DNA of 64,000 nucleotides. Origin: Bog-473 sp963726005 (lineage in GTDB: Bacteria > Actinomycetota > Acidimicrobiia > Acidimicrobiales > RAAP-2). The notes beneath the pieces are model-generated. The model saw only the letters and a list, made by a program, of their open reading frames with translations. It ran no database searches and had not been told where the DNA came from. The stretch covers positions 1 through 64,000 of the forward strand of contig CAVSAT010000023.1 of the NCBI GenBank assembly GCA_963726005.1, written 5' to 3'. The translations under genes and the position numbers were made by a program. Within the stretch, counting starts at the first letter, position 1. Every line of letters begins with the position of its first letter. Shown in pieces: positions 16,950 to 25,193 of the stretch.

Positions 16950-18116
16950 GTGGTGGACATCGGGGATGACGCGGTGATCGATCGGTATGGCTTCGACGTT
17001 CTGATCGAAGTCCTACGGGGGCGCGGCCTGCGGACCATGGGGCCGGTTGTGCGTGACGGGGCGATTGTCCAGGGGGAGATCGGTTCCACCTCCGACCTGC
17101 CCGAGGGCTGGCACGACCACGCCGAGCCTGGAAAGTACCGGATCACCCACGACGGAAGCTCTGAACTGTTCGGGTGGGCCGTCGGCCCAGCGTCGTGGAA
17201 GTCCGAGTTCTTCGTCCCCGCCGAGACCGTGTGGCGGGCGGCGGTCGCCGAGGGTGAGGTGACCTTGTCCGAGCCCTGGGACGAGCCGGTCCCCGTGGCC
17301 GTCATCGGGGCCCGGCCCTGCGAGGTGGCCGCGCTCGGGACCCTCGATCGAGTGCTCCGCGACGGCGCGGTGCCCGATGACCGGTACGCGGCGCGCCGTG
17401 ACGGAGCGTTCATTGTGGCGGTCGAGTGCGGAACTCCCTCGAGCACCTGCTTCTGCACTTCCATGGGCACCGGCCCCGGAGCGGGTGCCGGGTACGACCT
17501 GGCCCTCACCGAGCTGGCAGGACCGGTCGACGTTGAGCGTACGTACTACGTCCGGGTCGGTTCGGTCGCCGGGGCCGAGACCTTGGCCCAGGTTCCCCAT
17601 GGGGCCGCCGACGAGGCCGTGCGCTCTGGTCGCCGGGCGGTCGTCGACGGGGCTTCCGAGCGGATGGGCCGGTCCCTCGACACCGAGGACCTGCCCGGGC
17701 TCCTGGCCCGGAATCTCGAACACCCGCGCTGGGGCGAGGTGGCCGAACGCTGCCTATCGTGCGGCAATTGCACCCTGGTCTGCCCCACGTGCTTCTGCAG
17801 TGACGTCAAGGACGTCACTGACGTGAGTGGAACGGTCGAGCGTCAGCGTCGCTGGGCTTCCTGCTTCGACCTCGACCACTCCTACCTGCACGGCGGCTCG
17901 GTGCGACCCACGACCTCTTCGCGCTATCGGCAGTGGATGACCCACAAGCTCTCGACGTGGTGGGATCAGTTCGACGAGTCGGGTTGCGTGGGGTGTGGCA
18001 GGTGCATCGCGTGGTGCCCGGTCGGCATCGACATCACCGAGGAGGCTGCTGCCATTCGGGCAACCGATGGCGCGTCGGTCATCGACACGATCAACCAGGT
18101 GGTGAGGGAATCGTGA
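16950..18116 (+). CDS. hydB: Group 3b [NiFe] hydrogenase beta (Fe-S) subunit
   Basis: 388 residues of the HydB/sulfhydrogenase beta family. An N-terminal domain includes VAVIGARPCEVAALGTLDRV and a Cys cluster STCFCTSMGTGPG. Two [4Fe-4S] ferredoxin-type motifs follow near the C-terminus: CLSCGNCTLVCPTCFC and CVGCGRCIAWCPVGID. The start is one of two adjacent GTG codons (16950 or 16953). The subunit wires electrons between the flavin subunit and the NiFe module. First gene of a tightly overlapped operon; its stop overlaps the next gene. Confidence 0.9.
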   Translation: MVDIGDDAVIDRYGFDVLIEVLRGRGLRTMGPVVRDGAIVQGEIGSTSDLPEGWHDHAEPGKYRITHDGSSELFGWAVGPASWKSEFFVPAETVWRAAVAEGEVTLSEPWDEPVPVAVIGARPCEVAALGTLDRVLRDGAVPDDRYAARRDGAFIVAVECGTPSSTCFCTSMGTGPGAGAGYDLALTELAGPVDVERTYYVRVGSVAGAETLAQVPHGAADEAVRSGRRAVVDGASERMGRSLDTEDLPGLLARNLEHPRWGEVAERCLSCGNCTLVCPTCFCSDVKDVTDVSGTVERQRRWASCFDLDHSYLHGGSVRPTTSSRYRQWMTHKLSTWWDQFDESGCVGCGRCIAWCPVGIDITEEAAAIRATDGASVIDTINQVVRES

Positions 18117-18590
18117 CCGGCGGGGGCAGGACGACGGACGAGCTCCTGCGCGAGCACGGATTTCTGGCCGGGGTTTCTCGCGGGACGCTTGCGCTCTTGT
18201 CGGAGGCGGCGAGGATCGTGAGTTTCGACCCGGGTGCCTTGCTCCTCCGGGAGGGCGAGGATGCCGGCACCATCTTCCTCGTCACCCGGGGAAGGGTGGC
18301 CATTGAGATCCACGCCCCGTCTCTGGGGCCCTATCGTCATCGACACCGTCGAGCCGGGTCAGGTCGTCGGGCTCAGCTGGATGGCCGCCCCCTTCCGCTG
18401 GCAGTTCGATGCGCGGGCGCTGGAGCCCGTCGAAGCGGTCGCCATCGACACGCAACACCTGAGGGAGGATCTGGCGGTGCACCCGGAGGCGGCTGCCGAG
18501 CTCCACCAGCGCTTCTCCGCTGTGGTGCTGGCGCGGTTGCAGGCCACTCGGATCCGCCTCCTTGATCTCTATGCCAATGCCGGCCACTGA
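18113..18590 (+). CDS. cNMP-binding-domain protein, frameshifted
   Basis: About 158 residues once a frame break is repaired. The first frame (GTG 18113) gives ELLREHGFLAGVSRG and LLLREGEDAGTIFLVTRGRV, the start of a cyclic-nucleotide-binding (Crp-type) beta-roll. The second continues IDTVEPGQVVGLSWM to the end. An extra base near 18333 (GGGCCCTATCGTC) explains the break. No C-terminal helix-turn-helix follows, so it is unlikely to be a DNA-binding Crp regulator. It lies between the beta and gamma hydrogenase genes with overlaps on both sides, implying a role with the enzyme, perhaps redox or ligand sensing. Confidence 0.75.
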
Positions 18591-19452
18591 TCTGGCGGTC
18601 GGGTCGCCGGCCCTGCGCGGCCCGCTCACCCCAGTTCCGTACCGGATCGTGAAGCGGCGGGTGGAACTCGACGACGTCGTCACCATGTCCGTCGTCCCGG
18701 CGTTGGCAGAGGCCGGCGAGCCCTTCCAGTTCGCCCACGGACAGTTCAACATGCTGACCTCCTTCGGTGTGGGCGAGGTGGCGATCTCGATTTCGAGCGC
18801 ACCCGCAGAAGAGGGCCCCATTGAGCACACCGTGCGCGATGTGGGCGCGGTGACGCGTGCGCTGTGCGCCGCTCCGGTCGGATCGGTGATCGGCGTTCGC
18901 GGCCCGTTCGGGCACGACTGGGGACTCGATACCATTGACGATGCGGCCGACGTCGTGGTGGTGGCGGGCGGGATCGGCCTGGCTCCGCTGCGTGGGGCCA
19001 TACGTGATTTGACCGAACGTCGCAGGCGGCGCGCGGGTCGGGTCTTCGTGTTGGTCGGGATGCGCTCGCCTGCTCAGATCCTCTTTCCCGATGACCTCGA
19101 GGCGTGGCGGACGGCCGGGATCCACGTCGGCGTCACGGTCGATGTCGGCGCACCCGGTTGGGATGGTTCGGTGGGTGTGGTGACCGTGCTCCTTCCCCAA
19201 GCGCCATTCGAGCCGGCTGAGGCGGTGGCGCTGCTCTGCGGTCCCGAGATCATGATGCGTTTCGTGGCGCGTCAACTCGTCGACCAGGGAATCGACCCGT
19301 CCCGGATCAGGGTCTCGCTGGAGCGCAATATGCAGTGTGGGGTGGGGCTGTGCGGCCACTGCCAGCTGGGCCCGCTGCTGTTGTGCCGTGACGGGCCGGT
19401 GGTGCCGTACGGGGGCGTGGCCGACGAGCTGTTCATGGAGCGCAACCGGTGA
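18571..19452 (+). CDS. hydG: Group 3b hydrogenase gamma (FAD/NAD(P)H) subunit
   Basis: About 293 residues of the ferredoxin-NADP reductase superfamily. FAD-binding region HGQFNMLTSFGVGEVAISI; NAD(P)-binding VVVVAGGIGLAPLRGAI; CGPEIMMRFV; and a C-terminal [2Fe-2S] motif CGVGLCGHCQLGPLLLCRDG. This subunit exchanges electrons with NADP(H). ATG 18571 overlaps the preceding gene by 20 bases; TTG 18562 and ATG 18577 are alternatives. In the group 3b enzyme it allows H2 evolution from NADPH or H2 uptake. Confidence 0.92.
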   Translation: MPMPATDLAVGSPALRGPLTPVPYRIVKRRVELDDVVTMSVVPALAEAGEPFQFAHGQFNMLTSFGVGEVAISISSAPAEEGPIEHTVRDVGAVTRALCAAPVGSVIGVRGPFGHDWGLDTIDDAADVVVVAGGIGLAPLRGAIRDLTERRRRRAGRVFVLVGMRSPAQILFPDDLEAWRTAGIHVGVTVDVGAPGWDGSVGVVTVLLPQAPFEPAEAVALLCGPEIMMRFVARQLVDQGIDPSRIRVSLERNMQCGVGLCGHCQLGPLLLCRDGPVVPYGGVADELFMERNR

Positions 19453-19509
19453 CGCTCGGCAGGGTCCGCCGGCGCCCAGGGTGCCCATGACGCCCGTCCC
19501 ACGCTGGCC

Positions 19510-20301
19510 GTGTGGAAGTTCGCCTCCTGCGACGGATGCCAGCTCAGCCTCCTCGACTGCGAGGACGAACTGTTGACCCTGGCCGGTGCCGTGCGCATCG
19601 CGCACTTCACCGAGATGTCGCGGGCGACGGTCGACGGACCCTACGACGTGTCATTGGTGGAGGGTTCGATCACCACGACCGAGGACGCCGAGCGGATCCG
19701 GGAGATCAGGGCCAACTCGCGTCGGCTCATCACCATCGGCGCCTGCGCGTCGGCCGGAGGTATTCAGGCCCTGCGGAACTTCGCCGCCGAGGGCGCCTAT
19801 GTCGGTGCCGTCTACGCCCACCCCGAATACATCTCCTCGCTGTCCACCTCGACGCCCATTGCTGCTCACGTGCCTGTCGATCTCGAGGTTCAGGGATGCC
19901 CGATTGACCGCCACCAGCTTCTCGAGGTGATCACCGCCGCGCTCGCCGGTCGGAAACCGGTCATCCCCACGCACACGGTCTGCCAGGAATGCAAGGGGAG
20001 AGGCACCGTATGCCTGCTGGTCGCCCACGGGACGGCGTGCCTGGGTCCGGTCACGCGCGCTGGGTGCGGAGCCCTGTGCCCGTCCGTCGGCCGGGGCTGC
20101 TTCGGCTGCTTCGGACCGTCGGAGGGTGCGAACACCGACGCCCTGGCTCGGCGCCTGCTCGACAGCGGCATGGCCCCGGTCGACGCCTCACGCCTGTTCG
20201 CCACCTTCTACGCAGGCAACCCGGTGTTCGGTCAGCAGTCCCGGGCGCTGTCCGAGGCCACAGAGACCGTCACGGCCGAAGATAGTGCGGAAGGGCGATG
20301 A
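19510..20301 (+). CDS. hydD: Group 3b [NiFe] hydrogenase small subunit
   Basis: 263 residues. The proximal [4Fe-4S] cluster ligands begin at WKFASCDGCQLSLLDCEDE, with TIGACASAGGI and VQGCPIDRHQ. More Cys pairs (CQECKGRGTVCL, CGALCPSVGRGCFGCFG) hold further clusters. No Tat signal is present, as expected for a cytoplasmic group 3 enzyme. The start is odd: the frame opens at 19453 but contains only GTG 19510, immediately before the conserved WKFASC. The in-register sequence upstream (ARPTLAV) looks coding, so ATG 19487 with a one-base indel may be the true start. Confidence 0.9.
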   Translation: MWKFASCDGCQLSLLDCEDELLTLAGAVRIAHFTEMSRATVDGPYDVSLVEGSITTTEDAERIREIRANSRRLITIGACASAGGIQALRNFAAEGAYVGAVYAHPEYISSLSTSTPIAAHVPVDLEVQGCPIDRHQLLEVITAALAGRKPVIPTHTVCQECKGRGTVCLLVAHGTACLGPVTRAGCGALCPSVGRGCFGCFGPSEGANTDALARRLLDSGMAPVDASRLFATFYAGNPVFGQQSRALSEATETVTAEDSAEGR

Positions 20302-21602
20302 CCCACGGGTCGGGCGCGCAGCGCACGGTGTCGATAGAGGGGCTCTCGCGCGTGGAGGGCGAGGGTTCGCTCCACGTGGAGGTGCGCGACGGCGTGGTCG
20401 GGGAGGTGGCGCTCAACATCTTCGAACCGCCCCGGTTCTTCGAGGCGCTCCTGCAGGGACGCCGGGCCACCGAGGCCCCCGACATTACGGCCCGCATCTG
20501 CGGCATCTGTCCCGTGGCCTACCAGATGAGCGCCTGCGCGGCGGTGGAGAACGCCCTCGGCGTGGAGGTGAGTCGGGAGGTGGCCGACCTGCGCCGCCTT
20601 CTCTACTGCGGAGAGTGGATACAGAGCCACGCCCTGCACATCTACCTGCTCCACGCTCCCGACTTCTTGGGCTATGCCGACGCCGTGCAGATGGCCGAGC
20701 GCGATCGCGCCGCCGTCGAACGCGGCCTCGCCATCAAGAAGATGGGCAACCTGCTGATGTCGACCGTGGGCGGCCGGGCCATTCATCCCGTGAATGTCCG
20801 GGTAGGGGGCTTTTACTCCGCACCCGCTCGCGCCGACGTGACGGCCCTGACCGAGCCACTGCGCCGTGCCCGTGACCAGGCCCTGGACACGGTTTCGTGG
20901 GTATCGGGCTTCGACTTTCCCGACGTCGAGGGGGACTACCGCTTCGTCTCCCTGCGCTCCCCGGGCCGCTATCCCATCGAGTCGGGTCGGGTCGCCTCGA
21001 GTGACGGGCTGGACCTGACGGCGTCGGCCTTCGACCGCCTGGTGGTCGAAGAGCACGTGGCGCGCTCCACCGCACTGCACGCGCGTCTGGGGGGTGAGCT
21101 CGACTACCTGACCGGCCCGCTGGCCCGATACGCGCTGAACTCCTCCGTCCTGCCCGAGGTGGCATATCAGGCGGCGCGCGGGGCCGGGCTGGGGCCGATC
21201 GTCACCAACCCCTTCCAGAGCATTGTCGTGCGCGCCGTCGAGCTCGTGTTTGCGTGTGATGAGGCGCTGCGATTGGCGGAGTCGTACGAGCCCCCGAGCC
21301 CGCCGGCAGTCGGCATTCCGATCCGTGCGGGCGTGGGCGCCGGGGTCACTGAGGCACCGCGGGGTCTGCTCCTGCACACCTATGCACTTAATGCCGACGG
21401 CGACATCGCCACCGCTCGTATCGTGCCACCGACCTCGCAGAACCAGATCAGTATTGAGGCCGACCTCAGACGCGTTGTGCAGGGTGGCCTGGACCTTTCG
21501 GACGCCGATCTGTCCTGGCGCTGCGAGCAGGCGGTGCGCAACCATGACCCTTGCATCTCGTGCGCCGCCCACTTCCTCGACGTCAAGGTGGTCCGGGAGT
21601 GA
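20298..21602 (+). CDS. hydA: Group 3b [NiFe] hydrogenase large (catalytic) subunit
   Basis: 434 residues. NiFe ligands are visible in the L1 motif RICGICPVAYQ and the L2 motif DPCISCAAHFLDV near the C-terminus. The 9 residues after L2's DV form a short tail of the kind removed or retained during maturation. The start overlaps the small-subunit stop (ATGA). With the beta, gamma and small subunits it forms a soluble NADP(H)-linked hydrogenase. Homologous enzymes in mycobacteria are induced in hypoxia and evolve H2 as an electron sink; that role is inferred here. Confidence 0.95.
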   Translation: MTHGSGAQRTVSIEGLSRVEGEGSLHVEVRDGVVGEVALNIFEPPRFFEALLQGRRATEAPDITARICGICPVAYQMSACAAVENALGVEVSREVADLRRLLYCGEWIQSHALHIYLLHAPDFLGYADAVQMAERDRAAVERGLAIKKMGNLLMSTVGGRAIHPVNVRVGGFYSAPARADVTALTEPLRRARDQALDTVSWVSGFDFPDVEGDYRFVSLRSPGRYPIESGRVASSDGLDLTASAFDRLVVEEHVARSTALHARLGGELDYLTGPLARYALNSSVLPEVAYQAARGAGLGPIVTNPFQSIVVRAVELVFACDEALRLAESYEPPSPPAVGIPIRAGVGAGVTEAPRGLLLHTYALNADGDIATARIVPPTSQNQISIEADLRRVVQGGLDLSDADLSWRCEQAVRNHDPCISCAAHFLDVKVVRE

Positions 21603-22117
21603 GCGACACCGCGAGCATCGCAGGGACGGGCCCCACGGCCGGAGCCGCCCGCAAGGTAGTGGTGGCCGGCCTGGGCAGCGAGTACCGCCGCGACGACGGC
21701 GCCGGTCCTGCCGCGGTCTCCATGGTGGTGCAGCAATGCCCTGGAGTGACAGTGGTCGGGCCGCTCGACGACCCGCTTGACCTTCTCGGCCTGTGGGACG
21801 GGGCCGCTCTGGCCGTAGTCGTCGATGCCGTCACGTCGGGTTCCCCGCCCGGAACGGTCCAGGTGGTGGAGCTCGATCCCACCGCCCCGAGGGTGGCCCC
21901 CGAGCGAGAGGCGTCGGGAGTGAACAGCACCCACGGCATTGGGCTGGCAGGCGTCTACCGCCTGGCCCGGGCCATCGAGCGCGCCCCGTCGAGGGTGGTG
22001 GTGGTCGGCATTGAAGGATCAGACTTCGGGCAGGGCGTTGGCCTGAGCCAAGGGGTCGAGGAAGGCGTGGAACATGCGGCGCGCCACGTGGTGGAGATGA
22101 TCAGGGAGGTCTGCTGA
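21599..22117 (+). CDS. Hydrogenase maturation endopeptidase
   Basis: 172 residues of the HycI/HyaD protease family: GLGSEYRRDDGAGPAAV holds the first acidic Ni-probing residues, VVVDAVTSG the second, and NSTHGIGLAGVYRL the conserved His. GTG 21599 overlaps the large-subunit stop. The enzyme trims the large-subunit C-terminus after nickel insertion, and its position next to the large subunit suggests it is dedicated to it. Confidence 0.88.
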   Translation: MSDTASIAGTGPTAGAARKVVVAGLGSEYRRDDGAGPAAVSMVVQQCPGVTVVGPLDDPLDLLGLWDGAALAVVVDAVTSGSPPGTVQVVELDPTAPRVAPEREASGVNSTHGIGLAGVYRLARAIERAPSRVVVVGIEGSDFGQGVGLSQGVEEGVEHAARHVVEMIREVC

Positions 22118-22359
22118 TGTGTCTGAGCAGGTTGCATCAGGTCCGGTCGGTGTGCGGTCCGGGCAAGGTGCTGGTCGAGGACATCGACGGGCGTCGGCAC
22201 GAGGTGTCGTTGTTGGCCCTCGAACCCCCGGACCCCGCCCCAGGGCCGGGGGATTGGCTCGTCGTGCACAGCGGCTACGCCATCGACCGGGCGGACGCAC
22301 GAGAGGCGGAGACAGCCGTCGCCGAGATAGCCCGGGGAAACGCCCGTCTGAGAAAGTGA
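22117..22359 (+). CDS. hypC: Hydrogenase assembly chaperone HypC/HupF
   Basis: 80 residues beginning MCLS, with the essential Cys2 that carries the Fe(CN)2CO precursor. GPGDWLVVHSGYAIDR matches the family's G-D-(W/Y)-V-L-V-H-x-G-x-A core. The start overlaps the protease stop by one base. HypA, B, D, E and F are not in the window and must be elsewhere for the hydrogenase to mature. Confidence 0.9.
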   Translation: MCLSRLHQVRSVCGPGKVLVEDIDGRRHEVSLLALEPPDPAPGPGDWLVVHSGYAIDRADAREAETAVAEIARGNARLRK

Positions 22360-22372
22360 AAGGGTCGGCAAA

Positions 22373-23359
22373 GTGAGCGAAGTGACAACGACGCGTCGGA
22401 CCGCTCGGCGAGTCGGGATGAACGGGGTGCTGGTAGGTGGCATTACTGCCGTCATCAGCGGGATCTCGGTGTTCGCCAACAGCTACGGGGTGCATCACGT
22501 GCCGTCGCCTTCTGTCTACACCACGGGGAAGAACCTGGTTGCCTTGCTGGTCCTCGGTGCGGGCACGCTTGCGGCCTCCGCCTGGAGGCGGCGCTCAACG
22601 GAGCGGGGTGAGATGGCTGCCCGCTGGATTGCGGCGCCGGTGCGAATGGCCCCGGGAACCCGGAGCACCCTGACGTGGGTGGGGCTGGCCTACGTGGGCA
22701 TCATCGGCGGTGGCCTGGCCTTCGTGCTCTTCTTCAACGGGCTCGCCCGCACCACGGCGACTCCCGCCGCCTTCCTGCACGACACCCTGGTGATCTGGGT
22801 GGTGCTCCTGGCCGCCCCCTTTCTCCACGAGCGAGCGGCGGGGTGGAACATCGCCGCCATCGCCCTTCTCGTCGGGGGCGAAGTGGCGCTGTCGAAGGGG
22901 ATCGGTCATCTGGCTTGGGGGAGCGGTACCTCCCTCGTCCTGGCGGCCACATTGCTGTGGGCGGTCGAGGTGGTGGTGGCCAAGAAGCTGCTCTTCGGCA
23001 TCGCTCCGGCCACGGTCTCGCTGGTCCGCATGGGGGTGGGATCCGCGGCCCTGCTCGCCTACCTGGCGGTCGAGGGCACCCTCGGTTCACTGTTCGCCCT
23101 CAACCGCGGCCAGCTGGTTTGGGTCCTCTTCACCGGGCTGCTGCTGGCCGGTTACGTCGGTACATGGATGACCGCCCTCAGTCGGGCCCGGGCCATCGAC
23201 GTCACGTCGATCCTGGTGGCGAGCGCCCTGATCACCGCTGCGCTGCAGGCGCTGGCCGGGGCCCAGCCACTGGCGCCGGAGTGGCTCGGGCTGGTGTTGA
23301 TCACGGCCGGCACCGCGTTGGTGGCCTGGCGCGTGCCGCGCCACGTGATGGCGACATGA
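22373..23359 (+). CDS. EamA/DMT-family transporter
   Basis: 328 residues with about ten hydrophobic helices in two repeated halves, the layout of drug/metabolite transporters. The first half ends near FLHERAAGWNIAAIALLVGG; the second shows LLWAVEVVVAKKLL and a terminal LGLVLITAGTALVAW. GTG 22373 follows hypC by 13 bases and the stop overlaps the next gene, so it is part of the hydrogenase operon. The substrate is unknown; a link to nickel or to fermentation products would be guesswork. Confidence 0.8.
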   Translation: MSEVTTTRRTARRVGMNGVLVGGITAVISGISVFANSYGVHHVPSPSVYTTGKNLVALLVLGAGTLAASAWRRRSTERGEMAARWIAAPVRMAPGTRSTLTWVGLAYVGIIGGGLAFVLFFNGLARTTATPAAFLHDTLVIWVVLLAAPFLHERAAGWNIAAIALLVGGEVALSKGIGHLAWGSGTSLVLAATLLWAVEVVVAKKLLFGIAPATVSLVRMGVGSAALLAYLAVEGTLGSLFALNRGQLVWVLFTGLLLAGYVGTWMTALSRARAIDVTSILVASALITAALQALAGAQPLAPEWLGLVLITAGTALVAWRVPRHVMAT

Positions 23360-24168
23360 GCGATCCGGGCGCCGACTCGCTGCGTGCCGGCGCGTCGCCA
23401 TCGGCCCCATCCGGGCCGCTGCTGTTCGCCCGCTACGCCTACCCGCCCAACGAGCTCGGTTACTGCGGGCCGTCCGATCCGGGCGCGCTCCTCGAGTCGG
23501 CCTCTGACGGACTCGACCTGGCGGAGCTGGCGCACCTGGCCACGGGGTTCGCTGGCGCGTGGCCGTACCTCGAGCTGATCGCCGGGTGCAACGGCATCGC
23601 CGATCCGCTCGACGCCCGTGTGGTCGAGGCCTACTGGGTGGGCAACCCGCTGCTCGAGAAGGTGCCGGACTCCGCCCTGTTGTCATCGCTGAGCGACCGT
23701 TTCGAGGACCGGGCCGGCCGCCGGTTCGGACATGTGGCCTCCGCGGTGCCACAGGGCGGGGTGTGCCAGCACAGCTTCCACGTCTTTGCGGTGTACCCGT
23801 GGCTGGGCCTGCTGCGCGCGGGGATGGAGGGCGCCCCGCTCACCGTGCTCGACCGTTGCCGTATCCGCTGGGGCTACGTGGAAGCCGTCACCGGCGACCT
23901 GGTCACCGTACGGAACCGTCTCCTGGGCTTCGCCGGGTCGCGGCTGGTGCTCGGCCCAGAAGAGGTGGAGGTGGTGCGGCGCAGCCTGCACGGCGTGGGC
24001 TTGGCCCCGCCGGTGAAGGTGGGCGACACCGTCTCGCTCCACTGGGACTGGGTGTGCGATCGGCTCACGCCGGTCGGGCTGGCGAACCTGGCGCGGTGCA
24101 CAGCGGCCAATCTGGCCGCCGTCAACGCCCTTCCCACGCCGGGCCCGGCCGCCGTTTGCGGCGCCTGA
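23356..24168 (+). CDS. Conserved hydrogenase-cluster protein (DUF6390-like)
   Basis: 270 residues, soluble. Conserved-looking stretches are LLFARYAYPPNELGYCGP, YLELIAGCNGIADPLDARVV, QHSFHVFAVYPWLGLLR and VSLHWDWVCDRL. I believe such proteins are annotated as DUF6390 and sit beside actinobacterial hydrogenase genes, but I am only moderately sure of the family number. ATG 23356 overlaps the transporter stop. The conserved Cys and His suggest a possible metal or accessory role. Function unknown. Confidence 0.7.
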   Translation: MSDPGADSLRAGASPSAPSGPLLFARYAYPPNELGYCGPSDPGALLESASDGLDLAELAHLATGFAGAWPYLELIAGCNGIADPLDARVVEAYWVGNPLLEKVPDSALLSSLSDRFEDRAGRRFGHVASAVPQGGVCQHSFHVFAVYPWLGLLRAGMEGAPLTVLDRCRIRWGYVEAVTGDLVTVRNRLLGFAGSRLVLGPEEVEVVRRSLHGVGLAPPVKVGDTVSLHWDWVCDRLTPVGLANLARCTAANLAAVNALPTPGPAAVCGA

Positions 24169-24329
24169 TCCCTGCGGGTATCGCCATCGAAGCGCCGATC
24201 CTCGTGTTGGCGCACCGCGACGACCTCATCCATCCCTTCGACGATGCCATCAACCCGTGGAACGGCTGCCCAATGCCGTGTTGGTTCGTGCACGCTCACC
24301 CGAAAGGTCATCGACCGGGTGCTGGAGGA

Positions 24330-24367
24330 CAGAACACCGGCGTTCCGTCGTCGGCCCGGCAACAAGC
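24330..24367. repeat. Second copy of the 39-base segment
   Basis: Counterpart of 6275-6313, with both ends (CAGAACA and GCCCGGCAACAAGC) conserved. It lies in the 225-base gap between the hydrogenase operon and the minus-strand membrane protein. The minus strand around it has coding-like scraps but no intact gene, so a decayed gene is likely. Confidence 0.4.
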
Positions 24368-24393
24368 GCCGCCGCTTCAGGGTTGGTGGACGT

Positions 24394-25162
24394 TCAGCGC
24401 GCGAAGAGGTGGTATCCGGCGAAGGTCCAGCCGGCGATCAGCACGACGTTCGCCCATCTTGCCGTCGAGATGAAACGGATGAACTCCTCGCCGTTGGCCA
24501 CGCGTCCGGCCGAGCGCCGGGCCGCTGCATCCACCAGGAGGGCGACGGCAGGAACCGCGACCCAGAAGGCGACGCCGAGGAGAGGGCTCGGCGGGAGGAG
24601 CAGCCCGGGGGTCACCGGGTGGCCCCCCACGGTCAATATGCCCGCGCTCAAGACGGTTCCCGGCTCAGGACGGTTCGGGCCCGGCCCGGTCGGGGGGACC
24701 GAGCGGGGTACTCCGGCCGTCGGTGCCCGCACGCGAGCCGCCTCGTAGCCGACGCCGACGAGCAGCCACACGAGCAGAAGGGCGGCATTGAGCGGTCGGT
24801 AGGCCTGCGCCAGCGCGCTGATGGTCAGGTGGTAACTGTGTGGGCCCGAGTCGAGCCCGAGCACGTCCCAGGCGAGCGCCACCCCGATGAGCGCCAGCCA
24901 GGGCGCAACCCCCCGAAGGGCGCGCCGCCCTCCGCCTCGTCCCGGCCGCGGCCACGGGTCGGCTGCCGGCTCGAGGTGCCATCCGTAGCGCGCGTCGACT
25001 CGGCCCGCGGCTCAGCGCGAGGGCGGTCGCGACCACTGCCGCAAATGAGAGCAGCCACGTGATCTCTGCCGGTCCCGTGGACCTGTGGAGGCCACTCACC
25101 CAGCCGCACCACGCGCCGAGCAACACCCCAACGGCAACGAGAGAGAGGCAGCGACAGAGCAC
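24394..25162 (-). CDS. Polytopic membrane protein, frameshifted
   Basis: About 255 residues after joining two frames. The first (from 25162) gives LVAVGVLLGAWCGWVSGL and LLSFAAVVATALALSRG. The second takes over near 25010 with ARYGWHLEPAADPWPRPG, then LALIGVALAWDVLGLDSG, HLTISALAQAYRPLNAALLL and LGVAFWVAVPAVALLVDA. At least five hydrophobic segments are seen. A one-base indel in the GC-rich run around GGGCCGAGTCGACG explains the break. I do not recognise the family. Confidence 0.6.
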
Positions 25163-25193
25163 GGATCCGGTTTACCCCAGTCTCGTTGACGGG

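Noticed and set aside
20232..21572. 446-codon minus-strand frame
   Set aside because: Antisense to the hydrogenase large subunit, which has both NiFe motifs.
23087..24365. Minus-strand frames opposite the hydrogenase accessory genes
   Set aside because: They are antisense to the transporter and the conserved cluster protein, and no domain is visible.
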